DNA of 64,000 bases from Saccharum officinarum (lineage: Eukaryota; Streptophyta; Magnoliopsida; Poales; Poaceae): positions 7,292,191 through 7,356,190 of the forward strand of contig CM036223.1 of the NCBI GenBank assembly GCA_020631735.1. Reading direction: 5' to 3'. The notes below the pieces were generated by a model, which was given only the letters and a program-made list of their open reading frames with translations, was not told the DNA's origin and did no database searches. Of this stretch, positions 23,311 through 34,800 are shown in pieces. The position numbers and the translations under genes were made by a program. The first letter of the stretch is position 1. Every line of letters begins with the position of its first letter.

Positions 23311-23796
23311 GTAGGGGTGGCCAGTTGGTGGCTATGTAAGAACGAGAAGAGGGTCGTGAAGCTAGAAATTCAAGCTCGCGATGTCCTGCTGAAAAAGTGG
23401 GGTATGCTCGTTGAAAGTTGCGAGCTTGACACCTCGGCATTCAATGATTACGAGCAAGCCTTCGCATCGCCACTTTCGTGGGAGACATTGCAGGAGCTAT
23501 TCCCTAGGCATGATTGAGGGTGTCGGAGGGAGGTGCGCTCTCTGATGGGGTGAATTTTTTTCATCAGAAACAGGAGGGTTGTGACCCCCTACTGATGGGG
23601 TGAATTAGGATAGCTTTATTTATGATTTGGTCGCAAAAGCTTGTGCGTAATTGTATATAAGTAAAATATGTCGTCTCGTTGTCATGCAATGTCTGGCTTT
23701 TCTATTGTGCAATGCTTTGTATAATAAACTCCAATCTCTTCTTAATGAAACATGAGCCCGAGAGGTCCCCATTCGCGAAAAAAATATTTAACACTT
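23311..23796 (+). mobile_element. Possible LINE-like 3' end with a short terminal frame
   Basis: A 66-codon frame (23317-23517) follows a TTTTTTCCCTTGTAG acceptor-like tract and includes SPLSWETLQELFPRHD. It is followed by a 3' non-coding part ending in TCTTCTTAATGAAACATGAG and an A run at about 23788-23794, the usual look of a plant LINE tail. The protein piece is not recognised and could instead be a captured exon. Confidence 0.3.
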
Positions 23797-24046
23797 CAAT
23801 CTTCCCAACCTTGCATAATTATAGAAATTTCACAACCGTAAAATCAGGCTACACCCATTCATTCACCACGGTGACCTTATAAAACCTAATCCGCAACTAT
23901 AAAACTCATCCACAACCGTAAAAATGAAGCTACATCACCTCAACCATCCTGGACCCATAAATCTCATCCTGCAGTATAATAGTAAATACTTATCTATTGT
24001 AATCGTAAATATCGAAAATAACAAGTAAAATACCTCTTGGAGAGTA

Positions 24047-24680
24047 TCGACGAAATACGTCTGGTAGTCTACCGAGGGATATGCCCACGGTAGTAGATGA
24101 ATCGGTAGAGGTGCGCGTGAGAGAACCGGATGGTGACACAGAACGTAAGAGACAACGGTTAGACAGGTTCCGACCGTCAGCTTGACGTAACACCCTACGT
24201 CTTGTGTCTTTGGTGGTTTATATATTGATATGAGGTATCTTAGGCTAAGATCTATATGTCGATATATAAACCACCAAAGACACAGGACGTAGATTATTAC
24301 GTCAAGCTTACGGTCTAAACCTGTATAATCGCTGTCTCTAGCGTTCTATGTAGGGATGAAAACGGAACAGGAATATTTCGAATTGACCGTTTTCGTTTTC
24401 TATATCATGAACCGTTTTTTAATATGAAAAATTATCAGTTTCAATTGATTTCACAACTATTTTCAACCATTTTTTGTATTATTTAATTGCTAAATGTAGA
24501 AATATCCCGAACCGACCGTTTTCGTTTTTCTATATCGTAAGTCTGTTTTCGACCGTTTTCATCCTTAGTTCTATGTCACCATCCGGCTCCCTCACGCGCA
24601 CCTCCACCGATTCATCTACTACCGTAGGCATATCCCTCGGTAGACTACTAGACGTATTTCGTCGACAGTGGCGCACCAGG
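24047..24680. repeat. Inverted repeat of two LTR-derived arms
   Basis: The left arm (24047-24231) and right arm (24254-24680, with a Ds-like element inserted) are reverse complements at roughly 90 percent. The centre is a perfect stem GTGTCTTTGGTGGTTTATAT / ATATAAACCACCAAAGACAC around a 22-base loop. Both arms match the 3' half of the LTR at 28344-28732 (shared end GTATTTCGTCGACA). Confidence 0.85.
24351..24567. mobile_element. Ds-like hAT element, 217 bp, perfect 8-bp target duplication
   Basis: Starts TAGGGATGAAAACGG and ends CCGTTTTCATCCTTA, matching the Ac/Ds terminal consensus. GTTCTATG is duplicated exactly on both sides (24343-24350 and 24568-24575). The body is AT-rich with CCGTTTTCG subterminal words. 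It is inserted in the right arm of the LTR inverted repeat. Confidence 0.92.
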
Positions 24681-24892
24681 TGTTCGTGCTGATTTTACGG
24701 CGAGCCAGATGGGAACTTCTTCGACCAACGTCGCCGACAACTCGGCGTTCGGCGGCAACTCGACGCTGGCACACAGCGGATTGCTTTCCTCGGCGAACGG
24801 CCACACGTGCTGGAGTTCGACACCTGGTCATGCGCCTCCAACAGATGCAACACGCGACAACTAGATCGGGAATACGTGCAAGGCGGAGCCAA
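24681..24892 (+). mobile_element. LTR-retrotransposon leader (primer binding site region)
   Basis: Directly after the LTR end TCGACA comes GTGGCGCACCAGGTG, the usual form of a Ty3/gypsy primer binding site region, followed by a short leader. The rest of the element is missing. Confidence 0.55.
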
Positions 24893-25135
24893 GGTCCTGT
24901 TTAGTTACATGCAAACCCAAAATATTTCCTCTTCCACCCATCACATCGAATCTTTAAACGCATACATAAAGCATTAAATGTAGGTAAAAAAAAATAACTA
25001 ATTGCATAGTTTGTCTGTAAAGTTCGAGACGAATCTTTTAAATCTAATTAATCTATAGTTGGACAAATTTTACCAAATAACAACGAAAAGTGCTACAGTA
25101 ACTTTTCACCCAAACTTTCCCAACTAAACACAGCC
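24893..25135. mobile_element. MITE with TCCTGTTTAGTT ends
   Basis: Left GGTCCTGTTTAGTT and right AACTAAACACAGCC are inverted repeats. The body shares AGTGCTACAGTAACTTTTCACC and TTAATCTATAG words with other grass copies. Confidence 0.75.
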
Positions 25136-25725
25136 CAAGCAATCTAAGAAAGCTAAGTCAAGTCGCTTCCTAATTAAATATTGTTATACTCCCAGATCTA
25201 TCCGTATGTCTGCATGCATGGTTTATGTTGGCAGCAACCCGATCGAATACGCAAGATTGTTGCCACGGATCACGACAACAAGCAATCAAGAAAGGCAGCC
25301 GGCGTTAAAGCGATGTGGAGTAGTGTTTCCATCAGAGATGCTGATCGACCGTACAAGCTAACTGGTGTAATCGAAGAGATATAGAAGCACATATTCATCT
25401 GGATCTACGGAGGCGTGGGATGCAAGCTAGTAATCAGGGTAGTAAGACTCCCTCGTACTCATGCACGTATATGCTTGATATGTGCGTATGCGTTTGTGTG
25501 TCCAGGATCCAATTCCAACTCGACGTTACACATGCAGTTTCATCGAAAGCTAAAATCATGACCTTCCCTGTTCTAATTAAATATTCTATAATGCGTTCTG
25601 GATATCTCTGTCTATGTGATGATTAATGGCAGGATCTCGATTGTGCCGCTGTCATCGACATCGACTCATTGGTGCCATGCGCCGACAAGCCCGCCGTCAT
25701 CCTATGCCGGCCCGCGTGAAAAGGC
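25136..25725. other. Low-complexity intergenic stretch with possible exon debris
   Basis: A TTAATGGCAG acceptor-like tract at 25623 is followed by a short open stretch (DLDCAAVIDIDSLVPCADK). No family was recognised and no matching donor-bounded exons were found. Confidence 0.25.
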
Positions 25726-25728
25726 TAA

Positions 25729-25922
25729 GGCCAACCTCAATGGGGTTTCATAAAGTTTTATGGGCATTAAATACGTTGACATGTCACTGTATTGATGAAG
25801 AGAGAGGTGATGAAAGTTTCATGGGAGTAGAGAGAGTTTCATGGGGACGAAACGCTTCTGCACTGTTTCCAAAAAGTGGCTGTGTTGGAAACTGAGCCAT
25901 GAAACCCCCATTGAGACTGGTC
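25729..25922. mobile_element. Tourist-like MITE, first of an adjoining pair
   Basis: Left GGCCAACCTCAATGGGGTTT and right CCCCCATTGAGACTGGTC are inverted repeats. TAA flanks both ends (25726-25728 and 25923-25925). Confidence 0.85.
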
Positions 25923-25925
25923 TAA

Positions 25926-26201
25926 GACCAGTCTCAGTGGGAGTTTTACGTGAGTTTTATTTATATTAAATAGGTTGCCACATAGGTATTTTGGATGACA
26001 TGACAATATATTTAAAAAGAGAGAGAAGAAATATGTTTCATCTAGATGAAACTCTCTTAACACGATTACCAACTCTCTATGAGTCTTGAAATTAAATATC
26101 TATGAAACCATGGAATGAAACTCTCCATTAAAAATAGGTGTTTCATACAAGTTTCATTTTATTTCACATGACATAGCAATCTTGACGAAACTCCCCAGGC
26201 C
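25926..26201. mobile_element. Tourist-like MITE, second of an adjoining pair
   Basis: Begins GACCAGTCTCAGTGGGAG directly after the shared TAA (25923-25925) and ends CTCCCCAGGCC before TAA (26202-26204). The family is the same as the preceding element, but the ends are more diverged. Confidence 0.7.
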
Positions 26202-26204
26202 TAA

Positions 26205-26734
26205 CGACCGAGCTGCCAGGGCGCCACAACCTCCCTGACGTCTCCAGCGCTAGGCCACGCCGCCACGCGTGCTAGATGAAGGTTCACCACCGTGCCATGA
26301 CCCAACGCGATCGTTTGCGTCACAGGGTCGCATGTGCAGCAACATATCCAGGCACATAATCAGTGAGCTCAACTGTGCCGTTCACCGTCACACCGTGGTC
26401 GTCATCTGCCTGAGCCGTGCAAGGCGCACGCACACATCGCGCTTTTGGGGATCCAAATCCAATGTGAGGCAAGCTGCCCGAAGAGCGACCCGGCAAGCCA
26501 CGATTGAGCCGCTAAGCGAGCCGTCCGAGCCGTCAAGCGAGCCACAAGCGAGCCATATCCATCTACTCGGACATCGCGACGTGCTTCTAAATATTCTTCA
26601 ACCTTTATATATCTCCATGACGTTTCTCCATGCCGTTTTATCCATGTTTATTCGCTAAGCGAACTTTCTCCATGTATAACATCTTAAAGATAACGTGCAA
26701 TTATGCATAAGGTAAATCCCCAAACAATTATGTT
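26205..26734. other. Intergenic, no gene seen
   Basis: One 129-codon frame (26269-26658, +) is open, but it has no domain and an unusual Arg/Ser/His composition. Repeats of GAGCCGYCMAGCGAGCC are present at 26505-26550. No function is proposed. Confidence 0.35.
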
Positions 26735-27316
26735 TACGCTCGGAGGTCTCTAGAGACGGCATTGTCTCCGGCTTCTCTTTACACGTGCACAAGCGTCTAC
26801 CCTCTGCGTTACGGGTGGTCGGCAGCGGCTCCTTGGCGACGCTTTGTTTTCCTACACGTGCACGGGCTCCGCGCTCCGCGTTATGGTTTCCAGGCTAGTC
26901 CGGGCTGGAGACTCAGCTACAAACTAACTACTCGAACGGTTTATGTTAAATATAAACACATCTCCAAAAGAAAATTTAGTGTTTACACCAACTAGAAGGA
27001 AAAATATTCATATTTAAAATATGAACAAACTCCAAAATAAACATAATGTTTATTTACTCTGCTCTACTGCCTCCATCGCCGAGTTCATATATTTTATTTT
27101 TACATCATGTACTACCCACTCTCCACATCTTTATTACAGAGATCAAGTTTGGTTGCCGAGCTCATTTTTTACATCCGGGGACTGGATCAGTTGGGAAAGA
27201 CAAGAGAATCATCATCCGGATGGTCGGACCACCTAGCAGACGGACTTCACCGCCAACCAACTGGTCAGACTGTTTGGCGCTCATTTCGCCACCGACTAGT
27301 TGCTTGGGCTTCATCT

Positions 27317-27450
27317 TCAGCTAAGCTGGAGACTCCTCGACGTTCGGATTCTTCGTGCAAGCATCGCCAGCTAAGCTGAGGGTTTCTCGGTGTTCGGATT
27401 TTTCATGCAAGAGTTGCCAGCTAAGCTGGGGATTTCCTTTGGCGATCAGA
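27317..27450. repeat. Three tandem units of about 50 bp
   Basis: Three direct units begin with CAGCTAAGCTG and continue with TCGGATT..TCATGCAAG within the retrotransposon 3' region. Confidence 0.7.
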
Positions 27451-28111
27451 TTTTGCTACGCATCATCGGTGTGTTATCAAGTTGCCCCATGCTATTAGGA
27501 TCAGGGTGCTGATCCTAGGCAACACATCCGAGGTCTTGATAAGTACATGGCAGATGACGTCGGTAAGCTTTCATTAAAATTCTTTGATCCTGCTACAAGA
27601 TTTCTTCACAATCTTCTAGCAGTCTCGAGGACTACGTGTGTACACATCATCTGGCGATAACTGTACTGATTTCTACATTGTTTTTTCTCAGCTAAGCTGG
27701 GGACTGAGTTAGCACTTGAAGATTACTGCTTTAGACCTTGGCACCACGTGAATACTTCACCTACTATCAGGCTCGGGGACTAAGTGGGCACACTTCACCT
27801 AGCGGTGAACGTGCTTTTTGGGACTCGGTCTTCTTCGAAACGACTAAGTCATAGACCGTAAACGTTCAAGCTCCATGTTTGGCTCTAAGAATCAGTTCTG
27901 CTTAAGGCATGGATGCTAAGCATCTCTTTCCGCTCTTGAGGGACTAAGTTCCTCCACGCTGACTAAGTCCGGGACGCTAAGCGTCCAACTTCGCCGTCCG
28001 AAACCTAAGTGGGCACACTTCACCTAAGGTGGATACCTTAAAATTTTTTTCACTTGAGCTCCTTACATTCTTCCGGCAAACCTCAACTTCGAGCAAGTCC
28101 GGGTTCAGTGA

Positions 28112-28230
28112 CCAATCGAACTGCTCGGACAGCTGCCTCAATAGCTCGGACGCATCGTTCAACAGCTCGGACACTCGATCAACAGCTCGGACGCTTGTTC
28201 AACTGTTCGGACGCTTGCTTCAACAGTTCG
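28112..28230. repeat. Tandem CAACAGCTCGGACGCTTGTT array
   Basis: About six degenerate units of 19-23 bp, each containing GCTCGGAC or GTTCGGAC, in the retrotransposon 3' region. Confidence 0.75.
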
Positions 28231-28343
28231 GCTCCCAGTTAAACTGGTTGGATGCCTGCTCTTGGTGATTAGCAGCAAGTTGGACAGGTCGGACAAGCTC
28301 AAGACGGTGTTGCTCAGCAGATACAAGGCGCTCGGAGACTAGC

Positions 28344-28732
28344 TGTGGGGGTATGACCCTCGATACCCATATGACAAGACATGGGTCGCACCATCAAAGG
28401 TGACCCAGCCCATAAGATCAAGACGTGCGATGCACGGCACTGGTCGGCGTGCACCGATAGTACCAAATATAATATTTTTCTTGTAACCCTATCTCTCCAG
28501 AGTATATAAGGAGAGACAGGGTCCCCTAGTGATCATCGAATCACATCTCTCATAATACAATCCACAAAGACACATGGCGTAGGGTATTACGTTAAACTGA
28601 TGGTCTGAACCTGTCTAATCATTGTCTCTTGCGTTCTGTGTCACCATCCGGTTCCCTCACGCGCACTTTCATCGATTCATCTACTACCGTGGGCATACCC
28701 CTCGGCAGACTGCCGGACGTATTTCGTCGACA
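28344..28732 (+). mobile_element. 389-bp LTR (probable 3' LTR of a Ty3/gypsy element)
   Basis: Bounded by TGTGGGGGTATGACC and TTTCGTCGACA (TG..CA). It contains a TATA-like GAGTATATAAGGAGAGAC at about 28500. No 5-bp direct duplication flanks it, consistent with an LTR still attached to internal sequence on its left. Confidence 0.75.
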
Positions 28733-29480
28733 GATAGAATAAATCGGTGACTAAACTGTAAAACCCGCTTATAGTATTTCAAAAAAAAAAGAATAAAATA
28801 GAAATTTGGTGTTCTATCACCGCTCAGGTCAAATAGTAATTCTTTGATTTTATCCACACTGTTTTATTGGACAAAATCTTGACTAACTTTCACTGTCAAA
28901 ATAATTAGTGACGCTTAGGGTCTAAATGTTATACTTACAACTTTTAGCGAACTTTGACTCGCTCATTATCCAAGCGCACATCTATTTATGAGTGTTGGCG
29001 GCCAAACTTTGGTTTGCCTAACTTTAATTTAAGCATATATATCTTATTTGACCATAATTTATTGGCTATACCTATATATATGAACAAAATTTTGGGTTGG
29101 CTTCTTAGAGTCGTGAACCAAACGGCCCATAAAAACTCACGGAGTATTAAGCAGATGGTGGACTGCACCATCCAATGAAAGTAGCATCGTCCACGACTCA
29201 CATGTATCATGTACGTAGGACTACCGGCAGTATCGTGTGCACGTGAACGACGAACAAACAAACTGTTTGAGACCATAACTCATCTTCATCAACAAATTAA
29301 AGTGGTTCGTTTCAAAAGACGACATGTCGCTCATGTTTGCTCCCAGTCCCAGGGCCTATATATAATAGGAGACAGAGAGCCCGTTGGACATTATTAATTT
29401 ATTAACTGGGCCTCAAGAATGTTGGACCAGGCTGCATTGCTCTGTTTTGGAGCCCATTGATGAAGGGAAATTGCTATGGG
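28733..29480. other. Intergenic, no gene seen
   Basis: AT-rich stretch. 29330-29465 is a diverged relative of 61779-61930 (shared TTTGCTCCCAG, AGAGAGCCCGTTG and GGCCTCAAG). No coding feature is seen. Confidence 0.4.
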
Positions 29481-29811
29481 CTTCCTAGTTCGCTCAAGAG
29501 AATCAAGATGCACAAGATAACCAAGAGACGAGTTCCACTCAAAAAAAATCAATTACTTATCTATCCATACACGAATTGACCAAGAGGAAGTCGGATAAAG
29601 AATTGAATCGAGAAAATCAGAGAAAGAATAGAGGAGGACATTAGATGGGGGTCACGCCTCCAGACCACTGGGGTGCCCACGCCGCTGCCTCCACGGTGCG
29701 CCCACGCTGTTGGTGAGGTTTGAGGCGGCGCGCCATTGCCGGAATGCCTGTCCTTTTCTATAAAAGTTTGATTGTTTTCTCCCGTTGCAACACACGGGCA
29801 TGTTTTGCTAG
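29481..29811 (+). mobile_element. Helitron-like 3' end
   Basis: The segment ends with the hairpin-forming CCCGTTGCAACACACGGG followed by CATGTTTTGCTAG at 29811. This closely resembles the 3' terminus described for grass Helitrons (hairpin, short spacer, CTAG). The 5' boundary is not resolved. Confidence 0.6.
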
Positions 29812-29919
29812 TCTATACTATAAAAGAGCGAAGGAATTGAAAAATACATGTTACGGCAATTCCTACCCACCCTATGTTTTAGCCCTTAGATCATAGATCC
29901 AACACATCTAATCTCCCGT
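29812..29919 (+). mobile_element. Start of a second Helitron-like element, cut by the gap
   Basis: It begins TCTATACTATAAAAGAG directly after the CTAG of the preceding element, like a grass Helitron 5' end. The full version is at 50849-52177 in the second copy. The sequence stops at the N gap. Confidence 0.6.
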
Positions 29920-30019
29920 NNNNNNNNNNNNNNNNNNNNNNNNNNNNNNNNNNNNNNNNNNNNNNNNNNNNNNNNNNNNNNNNNNNNNNNNNNNNNNNNN
30001 NNNNNNNNNNNNNNNNNNN
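29920..30019. other. 100-N assembly gap
   Basis: Exactly 100 N, the usual placeholder for a gap of unknown size between contigs. Confidence 0.98.
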
Positions 30020-30263
30020 AAGCCAAGCACCAGGCATGTGAAGTTGCCAAACATAACTTTAGATTGTAACAATACACTATGCCAGACTTACCATAAAATA
30101 ATTAAACCTCTACTAGCATTGTATGTGCCTTGGTGTGGTTGAATTGCACTCTAACATGCTTGTTTAATAAAAAGTATTTCTTATTCTCGCCAGATAAGAA
30201 TTTATTTGTTTTGATGTGTTTACCTTTCTTTGACACTGTTTCACTTTTGAAAATAATTTGCAG

Positions 30264-31120
30264 GAGGTGCTAGTATCTCTTTGACCTACATAGCTTCTGA
30301 AAGGACAATTCCTGGGTAAATATTTCTCTATTGATTTCACAGCTAAGCTTTCAGCGCTCATTACTTATGATTGTTTTGGTGATTGCTTTGTAGATATGGT
30401 GGTGGTATGAGTTCAGCAAAAGCAGCACTTGAGAGTGATACAAGAGTACACACTTTTCTTGAGAGTCCAATGGTGCTTCCCCATGCATATAGTTACTTAC
30501 AAGCCTTTTTTTTTTTCTGTTCAGGTTCTTGCTTATGAAGCAGGTCGAAAAGGCAAAATCAGAGTGAACACCATATCAGCAGGTAACTATTTTTTCTTCT
30601 TTTCCTTTCCCAACAAAGTAAACAAGCCCATTTCAGGAAATCTTGCTGAACAGAATTTACATTTGGGAACATCACTTATATACAAAATTAGAAGATAACT
30701 GTAGTTTACAGTTTGTCTAAGGCTTAAATATTTATTACCAGCACTTGCATTGTTGTATGCCATGCATTGCATCTATCTCCTTAGGTCCGTTGGGAAGCCG
30801 AGCAGCAAAAGCCATTGGATTTATCGAGAAGATGATAGATTATTCTTATGTCAATGCACCACTGCAAAAGAACTATTGGCAGGTTAAATTTCCTTCTTTC
30901 CTTTATATCTATTTCCCTGCCTGAAAAGGAAAAGAAGAAGGATTTCTTCTTTACTTTCTCTGAAAACGGCTTGCATAACATATCAACAGATGAAGTGGGG
31001 AACACGGCAGCATTCCTCGCGTCTCCTTTGGCATCAGCAATCACTGGTTCAACTATTTACGTTGACAATGGGCTCAACACAATGGGACTTGCACTTGACA
31101 GCCCTACTTTATCCACATGA
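30264..31120 (+). CDS. MOD1: Enoyl-ACP reductase, exons 8-12 only (second copy, truncated by the gap)
   Basis: Exons are 30264-30315, 30394-30445, 30525-30582, 30785-30882 and 30990-31120. Exons 1-7 are missing because the contig starts in intron 7. Exon 11 is 98 rather than 99 bases (CTGCAAAAGAAC instead of CTGCAAAAGGAAC), which would shift the frame. Given the gap geometry, this is most likely the same gene as 7031-10075 seen again, with a base-call or allelic indel. Confidence 0.85.
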
Positions 31121-31587
31121 GCACATTTCAGCTGAATGTGGTGCAGTTAGGTTTGAACCGGAGTAGTACTCGGACTCGCAGGCCTGAGCAAGGCAGTCGA
31201 ATTTTGGAATTAGTTTGGAGGATGGTAGTTTTTGCAGGAGATACTGTTTTCGTTTTCATTAACTTGCACTGTCAGTTACCGTTAGAAATAAGAACTGTAA
31301 CAGGCTGCGGTCTCCTGGTCTATGCAATGCACTAATGCAGATTTGGATTTTGCAGGAATTTGAGTTTGTTTTGCTGTCAGCTTCTGTTTGTATAGCAAAT
31401 CTCCGAGGTCTGGACCTCGGGGAAAATGAGTTTGCAACTCTGGTCTGTATTTTGTCTGCTCATTCGATCATGTCAAACAACTTAGAATAATTTCAAAACC
31501 TGCACGGTGGCATGGCTTTGGAAATATTTGAAGGACGTAATTACGCCGCTTTTCCATGTATACCGAATCATCTGTGATGTGGCTATT

Positions 31588-31836
31588 TTTAGGGCTCTTT
31601 GGATAAGCTAGGGCTAGTTGCTAACTGGGCTAAAAATTAGTCTAAATTAATAAGATTGACTGGGTAGTTGAAAATTAGCTCACATATTAGCACACCTGTT
31701 TGGATGACTATTTTTACGGCTGTTTGATTAAGCTAGGGCTAGTTGTTAATTGGGCTAAAAATTAGCTAAAATTAATTGAGATTGGCTTAGCTAGTTGGCT
31801 AACAACTAATTGAAGACTTGGCTAAAAAATTAGCTC
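31588..31836. mobile_element. MITE-derived pair, second copy
   Basis: Copy of 10542-10790, unchanged in structure. Confidence 0.65.
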
Positions 31837-32475
31837 ACTTTTTTTTCTGGGGGGAACAGCAGTGGAGGCCCCTACATAATTTTTTGATTATATATAACTG
31901 CACAAGTACAAAGCTTTCAAAGCCCAAGAATAAAAAGAGGAAAGCAGCTAAGGTATACTCTCTAGCCACAATTCTAAGGACAGCTCTGCTTGGCCTTGAT
32001 GCAAACCAGGCCAAGCTCCTTGAAATCTTCTACCCATCTAATGAGTGAAAAGCTTGCATTGTCAAAAATAGCCCTATTTCTGGTTGTCCATATGATCCAA
32101 CAAGACGTTATTACAATTTCTTTGAAAATGTGACTGCGAAAGGCATTTCGAGCTTCAATGATCATGTTTAAAGGAGGGAGCTGCAGATCCCCGACAATAG
32201 AGATAGCTTGCCAACAGCTCAAGCTGAAAGGACATTAAAAAAAAAGAGGTGCATGCATGTCTCCTCACAACAGTTGTTGCAAAAGACAAGAATAATCCTC
32301 CAGGAACTTGTTTTTTCCTTTTTAGAAGGTTTCTGGTGTTTAGCCGGTCTCACTCTCTCAGGAGCAGCTAGAAGAACTTCTGCTTTCCAAGATTGCTAGA
32401 AGACCATAGCCAAGGAAAAAGGGGAGAGGCATCTATTGTACCTTTTTGTTGCTGAAGTTGCCTGAACCCCATTTA

Positions 32476-32915
32476 GACTACCCGCAGTGGGTACTCCAAA
32501 GGGATACTCTAAAGATTTAGAGTATGAATATAGAGTAAAAACTGTTACACTGGATACTCTAAAACGATACTCTATCCTTTCTCTCACTCTATATTTAGAG
32601 TAGTACAGTGCTTACTCTATAGTATGCAGTGGCAGGCCTCGCTAGCTAAACAAAGGAAAAAATGCTATAACTCACAAACCAAAAAATCCAAATTAAATTT
32701 CGATTGCACCATTAAATTCGTCTCAATAAATCCTTCAAAACTAGATCACACATGGATATATTTAGATAAAGTGACAAATGAGTCCCACAGTGGATAGAGT
32801 GGATAGAGGATGATATAGAGGATGGATGGGTGCGGGAGAATTGAGTATAGAGGAGAAAATCTTGCTGACTAGGACGTATAGAGGATGAATATAGGGTCCA
32901 TGAGTGCGGATAGCC
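32476..32915. mobile_element. Tourist-like MITE, GACTAYCCGCA family, second copy
   Basis: Copy of 11434-11873 with TTA on both sides and a few single-base indels. Confidence 0.85.
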
Positions 32916-32944
32916 TTATAAAGCCATTTATCATTTTCCTCTAT

Positions 32945-33215
32945 GGCCTTGTTTAGATGCCAAATTGGGTGGCAAATTCTGCATAGTGTATGTCCCGTCA
33001 CACTGTAGCAATTTATTTTATGGGTAATAATTGTCCAAATCTTGATTAATTAGGCTCTAAATGTTCGTCTCATAAAGTACAACAAAATTGTGCAATTAGT
33101 TTTTTATTTCATTTACATTTAGTACTCCATATATATGACAGCATTTTAATGTGATGGGGAATCTTCTTTTTGCATAGTGGAATTTAGGGGGTGAATTTGG
33201 AATCTAAATAAGGCC
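32945..33215. mobile_element. MITE with GGCCTTGTTTAGAT ends, second copy
   Basis: Copy of 11903-12176. It contains the densest cluster of indels between the two 21-kb copies (about 33010-33030). Confidence 0.85.
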
Positions 33216-33361
33216 TGTGTTCCACAATCTTTCTTCTAGAAGAGTTTGCAAATCGACTAGTTGACTAGATGCTTGTATGGAGAGAGAAAGACGGAAAAGT
33301 CTACTTAAATCCTGTTCAAGAAAGTACATGATGGAGCACTTTTGCCTTTTTTTGCATATGA

Positions 33362-33706
33362 GGCCTTGTTTAGTTCGTGGGTAAAAAGTTTTTAGGTATC
33401 ACATCGGATATTTCATGAGATGTCGGAAGGGTGTTTGGGTACTAATAAAAAAAACTAATTACATAACTCGCCTGAAAACCGTGAGACTAATTTATTAAGC
33501 CTAATTAATCTGTCATTAACACATGTGTGTTACTGAAGTAATTATGGCTAATCATGGACTAATTAGTTTTAAAAGATCCGTCTCGCGGTTTTCATGCAAA
33601 CTGTGCAAATTAGTTTTTTTTTATCTACATTTAATACTCCATGCATGTGTCTAAACATTCGATGTGACGGGGGTGAAAAGTTTTTAGGTAAAAACTAAAC
33701 AGGGAC
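33362..33706. mobile_element. MITE with CCTTGTTTAGTT ends, second copy
   Basis: Copy of 12325-12667. Confidence 0.85.
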
Positions 33707-34800
33707 TGAGTAGAGCTGAGGGTATGTGTTCTGGAGGGTTGCAGGCAGCCAATTGTCTGCCCAGATATTAATGAATTGCCTCTGTTGGGTTGACAATGTG
33801 TCATCTGCAAGAATTTATCTATTAATTTTAAGATATCCTTCCACCAGAAGGAACCTATGGGCCTTCTAACATGAGCTGGAGTGTCATTATTATTGTACAA
33901 TTTGACCCAAGTGAATTTGACCCAAGGAATGTCAGCTTGGTTATAAAATTTATCCAAAAACTTGAGGAGAAGAGTTGTGTTCAGATTTTTCATGTTAATG
34001 ATGCCTAAACCTTCTTCCTCTTTAGTTCTGTAGGCTATATCCCAGGCAGCTAGACAACCACTCTTTCTGTTGATATATCTCCCACTCCACATGCAATGCT
34101 TTCTATACTTGTCAATTTGGCGCAAAACTGTTGGTGGAAGTTGAAGACTACACGTGTAAAAAGTAGGGAGTGCAGAAAACATTGACCAAAATTAAGCTGC
34201 CTTGGTAAGAGAGAAATCTACTGATCCCATTCAGCCTGTTTTCAATTTTTGAAACCAAGTGTGAGAAGTCCTGGATAGTAGGTTTGGTTATGCCTAGAGG
34301 CAACCCAAGGTATGTGAAAGGCATTTTGCCTACTTCACATCTAAAAGTATGAGCTAGATGCTGGTCTTTTTCCTCTGTAACTGAAATTAACATGAAGTCC
34401 ACTCGAATCTGAGAAGCTTCTAAGCAGGCCCTTGAGATTGAACAGGTTGTTGGCTAAAGTAGGTAGAATTAGCAAGGTATCATCACCATATTGTATAATG
34501 TGGTAGTCCCCTCCAAAGTCTTCAGTTAGGGGATGCTTTAAGATACCCATTTGCCATGCTTTGTTAACAATACATTGTAGGAAGTCTGCAGCTAAGACAA
34601 AGAGAAGTGGAGAGAGTGGGTCTCCTTGCCTGACTCCTCTTTGCAAGTAAAGGGCGCACCAGGGATTCCATTCAACAACACTGAAGAAGTTCCTGATTGG
34701 AGAAGATTTTTATCTAGTTAATCCATTTGGGAGTGAAACCTTTGTGCTGAAGAATCTGCAGGATGATCTGGTATTCAATCTAGTCAAAAGTGAAAGTCCT

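Larger units (their letters stand above)
26735..28343 (+). mobile_element. Ty3/gypsy 3' internal region (non-coding)
   Basis: This is the stretch leading into the LTR at 28344. It has recurring AGCTAAGCTGGGGA, GGGGACTAAGTGGGCACACTTC and CGGGGACT words, typical of the untranslated 3' part of large grass gypsy elements. No pol domain is present. The element is 5'-truncated. Confidence 0.6.
8973..29919 (+). repeat. 21-kb direct repeat, copy 1 (end of first contig)
   Basis: The sequence is nearly identical to 30020-50958, with an offset of 21047 at the start drifting to 21039 at the end. It runs from reductase intron 7 through CHX to the Helitron-like end and stops exactly at the gap. Confidence 0.97.
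31838..34800 (-). mobile_element. Degenerate L1-type LINE, second copy
   Basis: Copy of 10793-13760. The reverse transcriptase pieces are at 34646-34341 (YGDD), 34402-34148 and 34182-33631 on the - strand. The T run marking the tail is at about 31839-31846. The same disablements are present as in copy 1. Confidence 0.9.
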
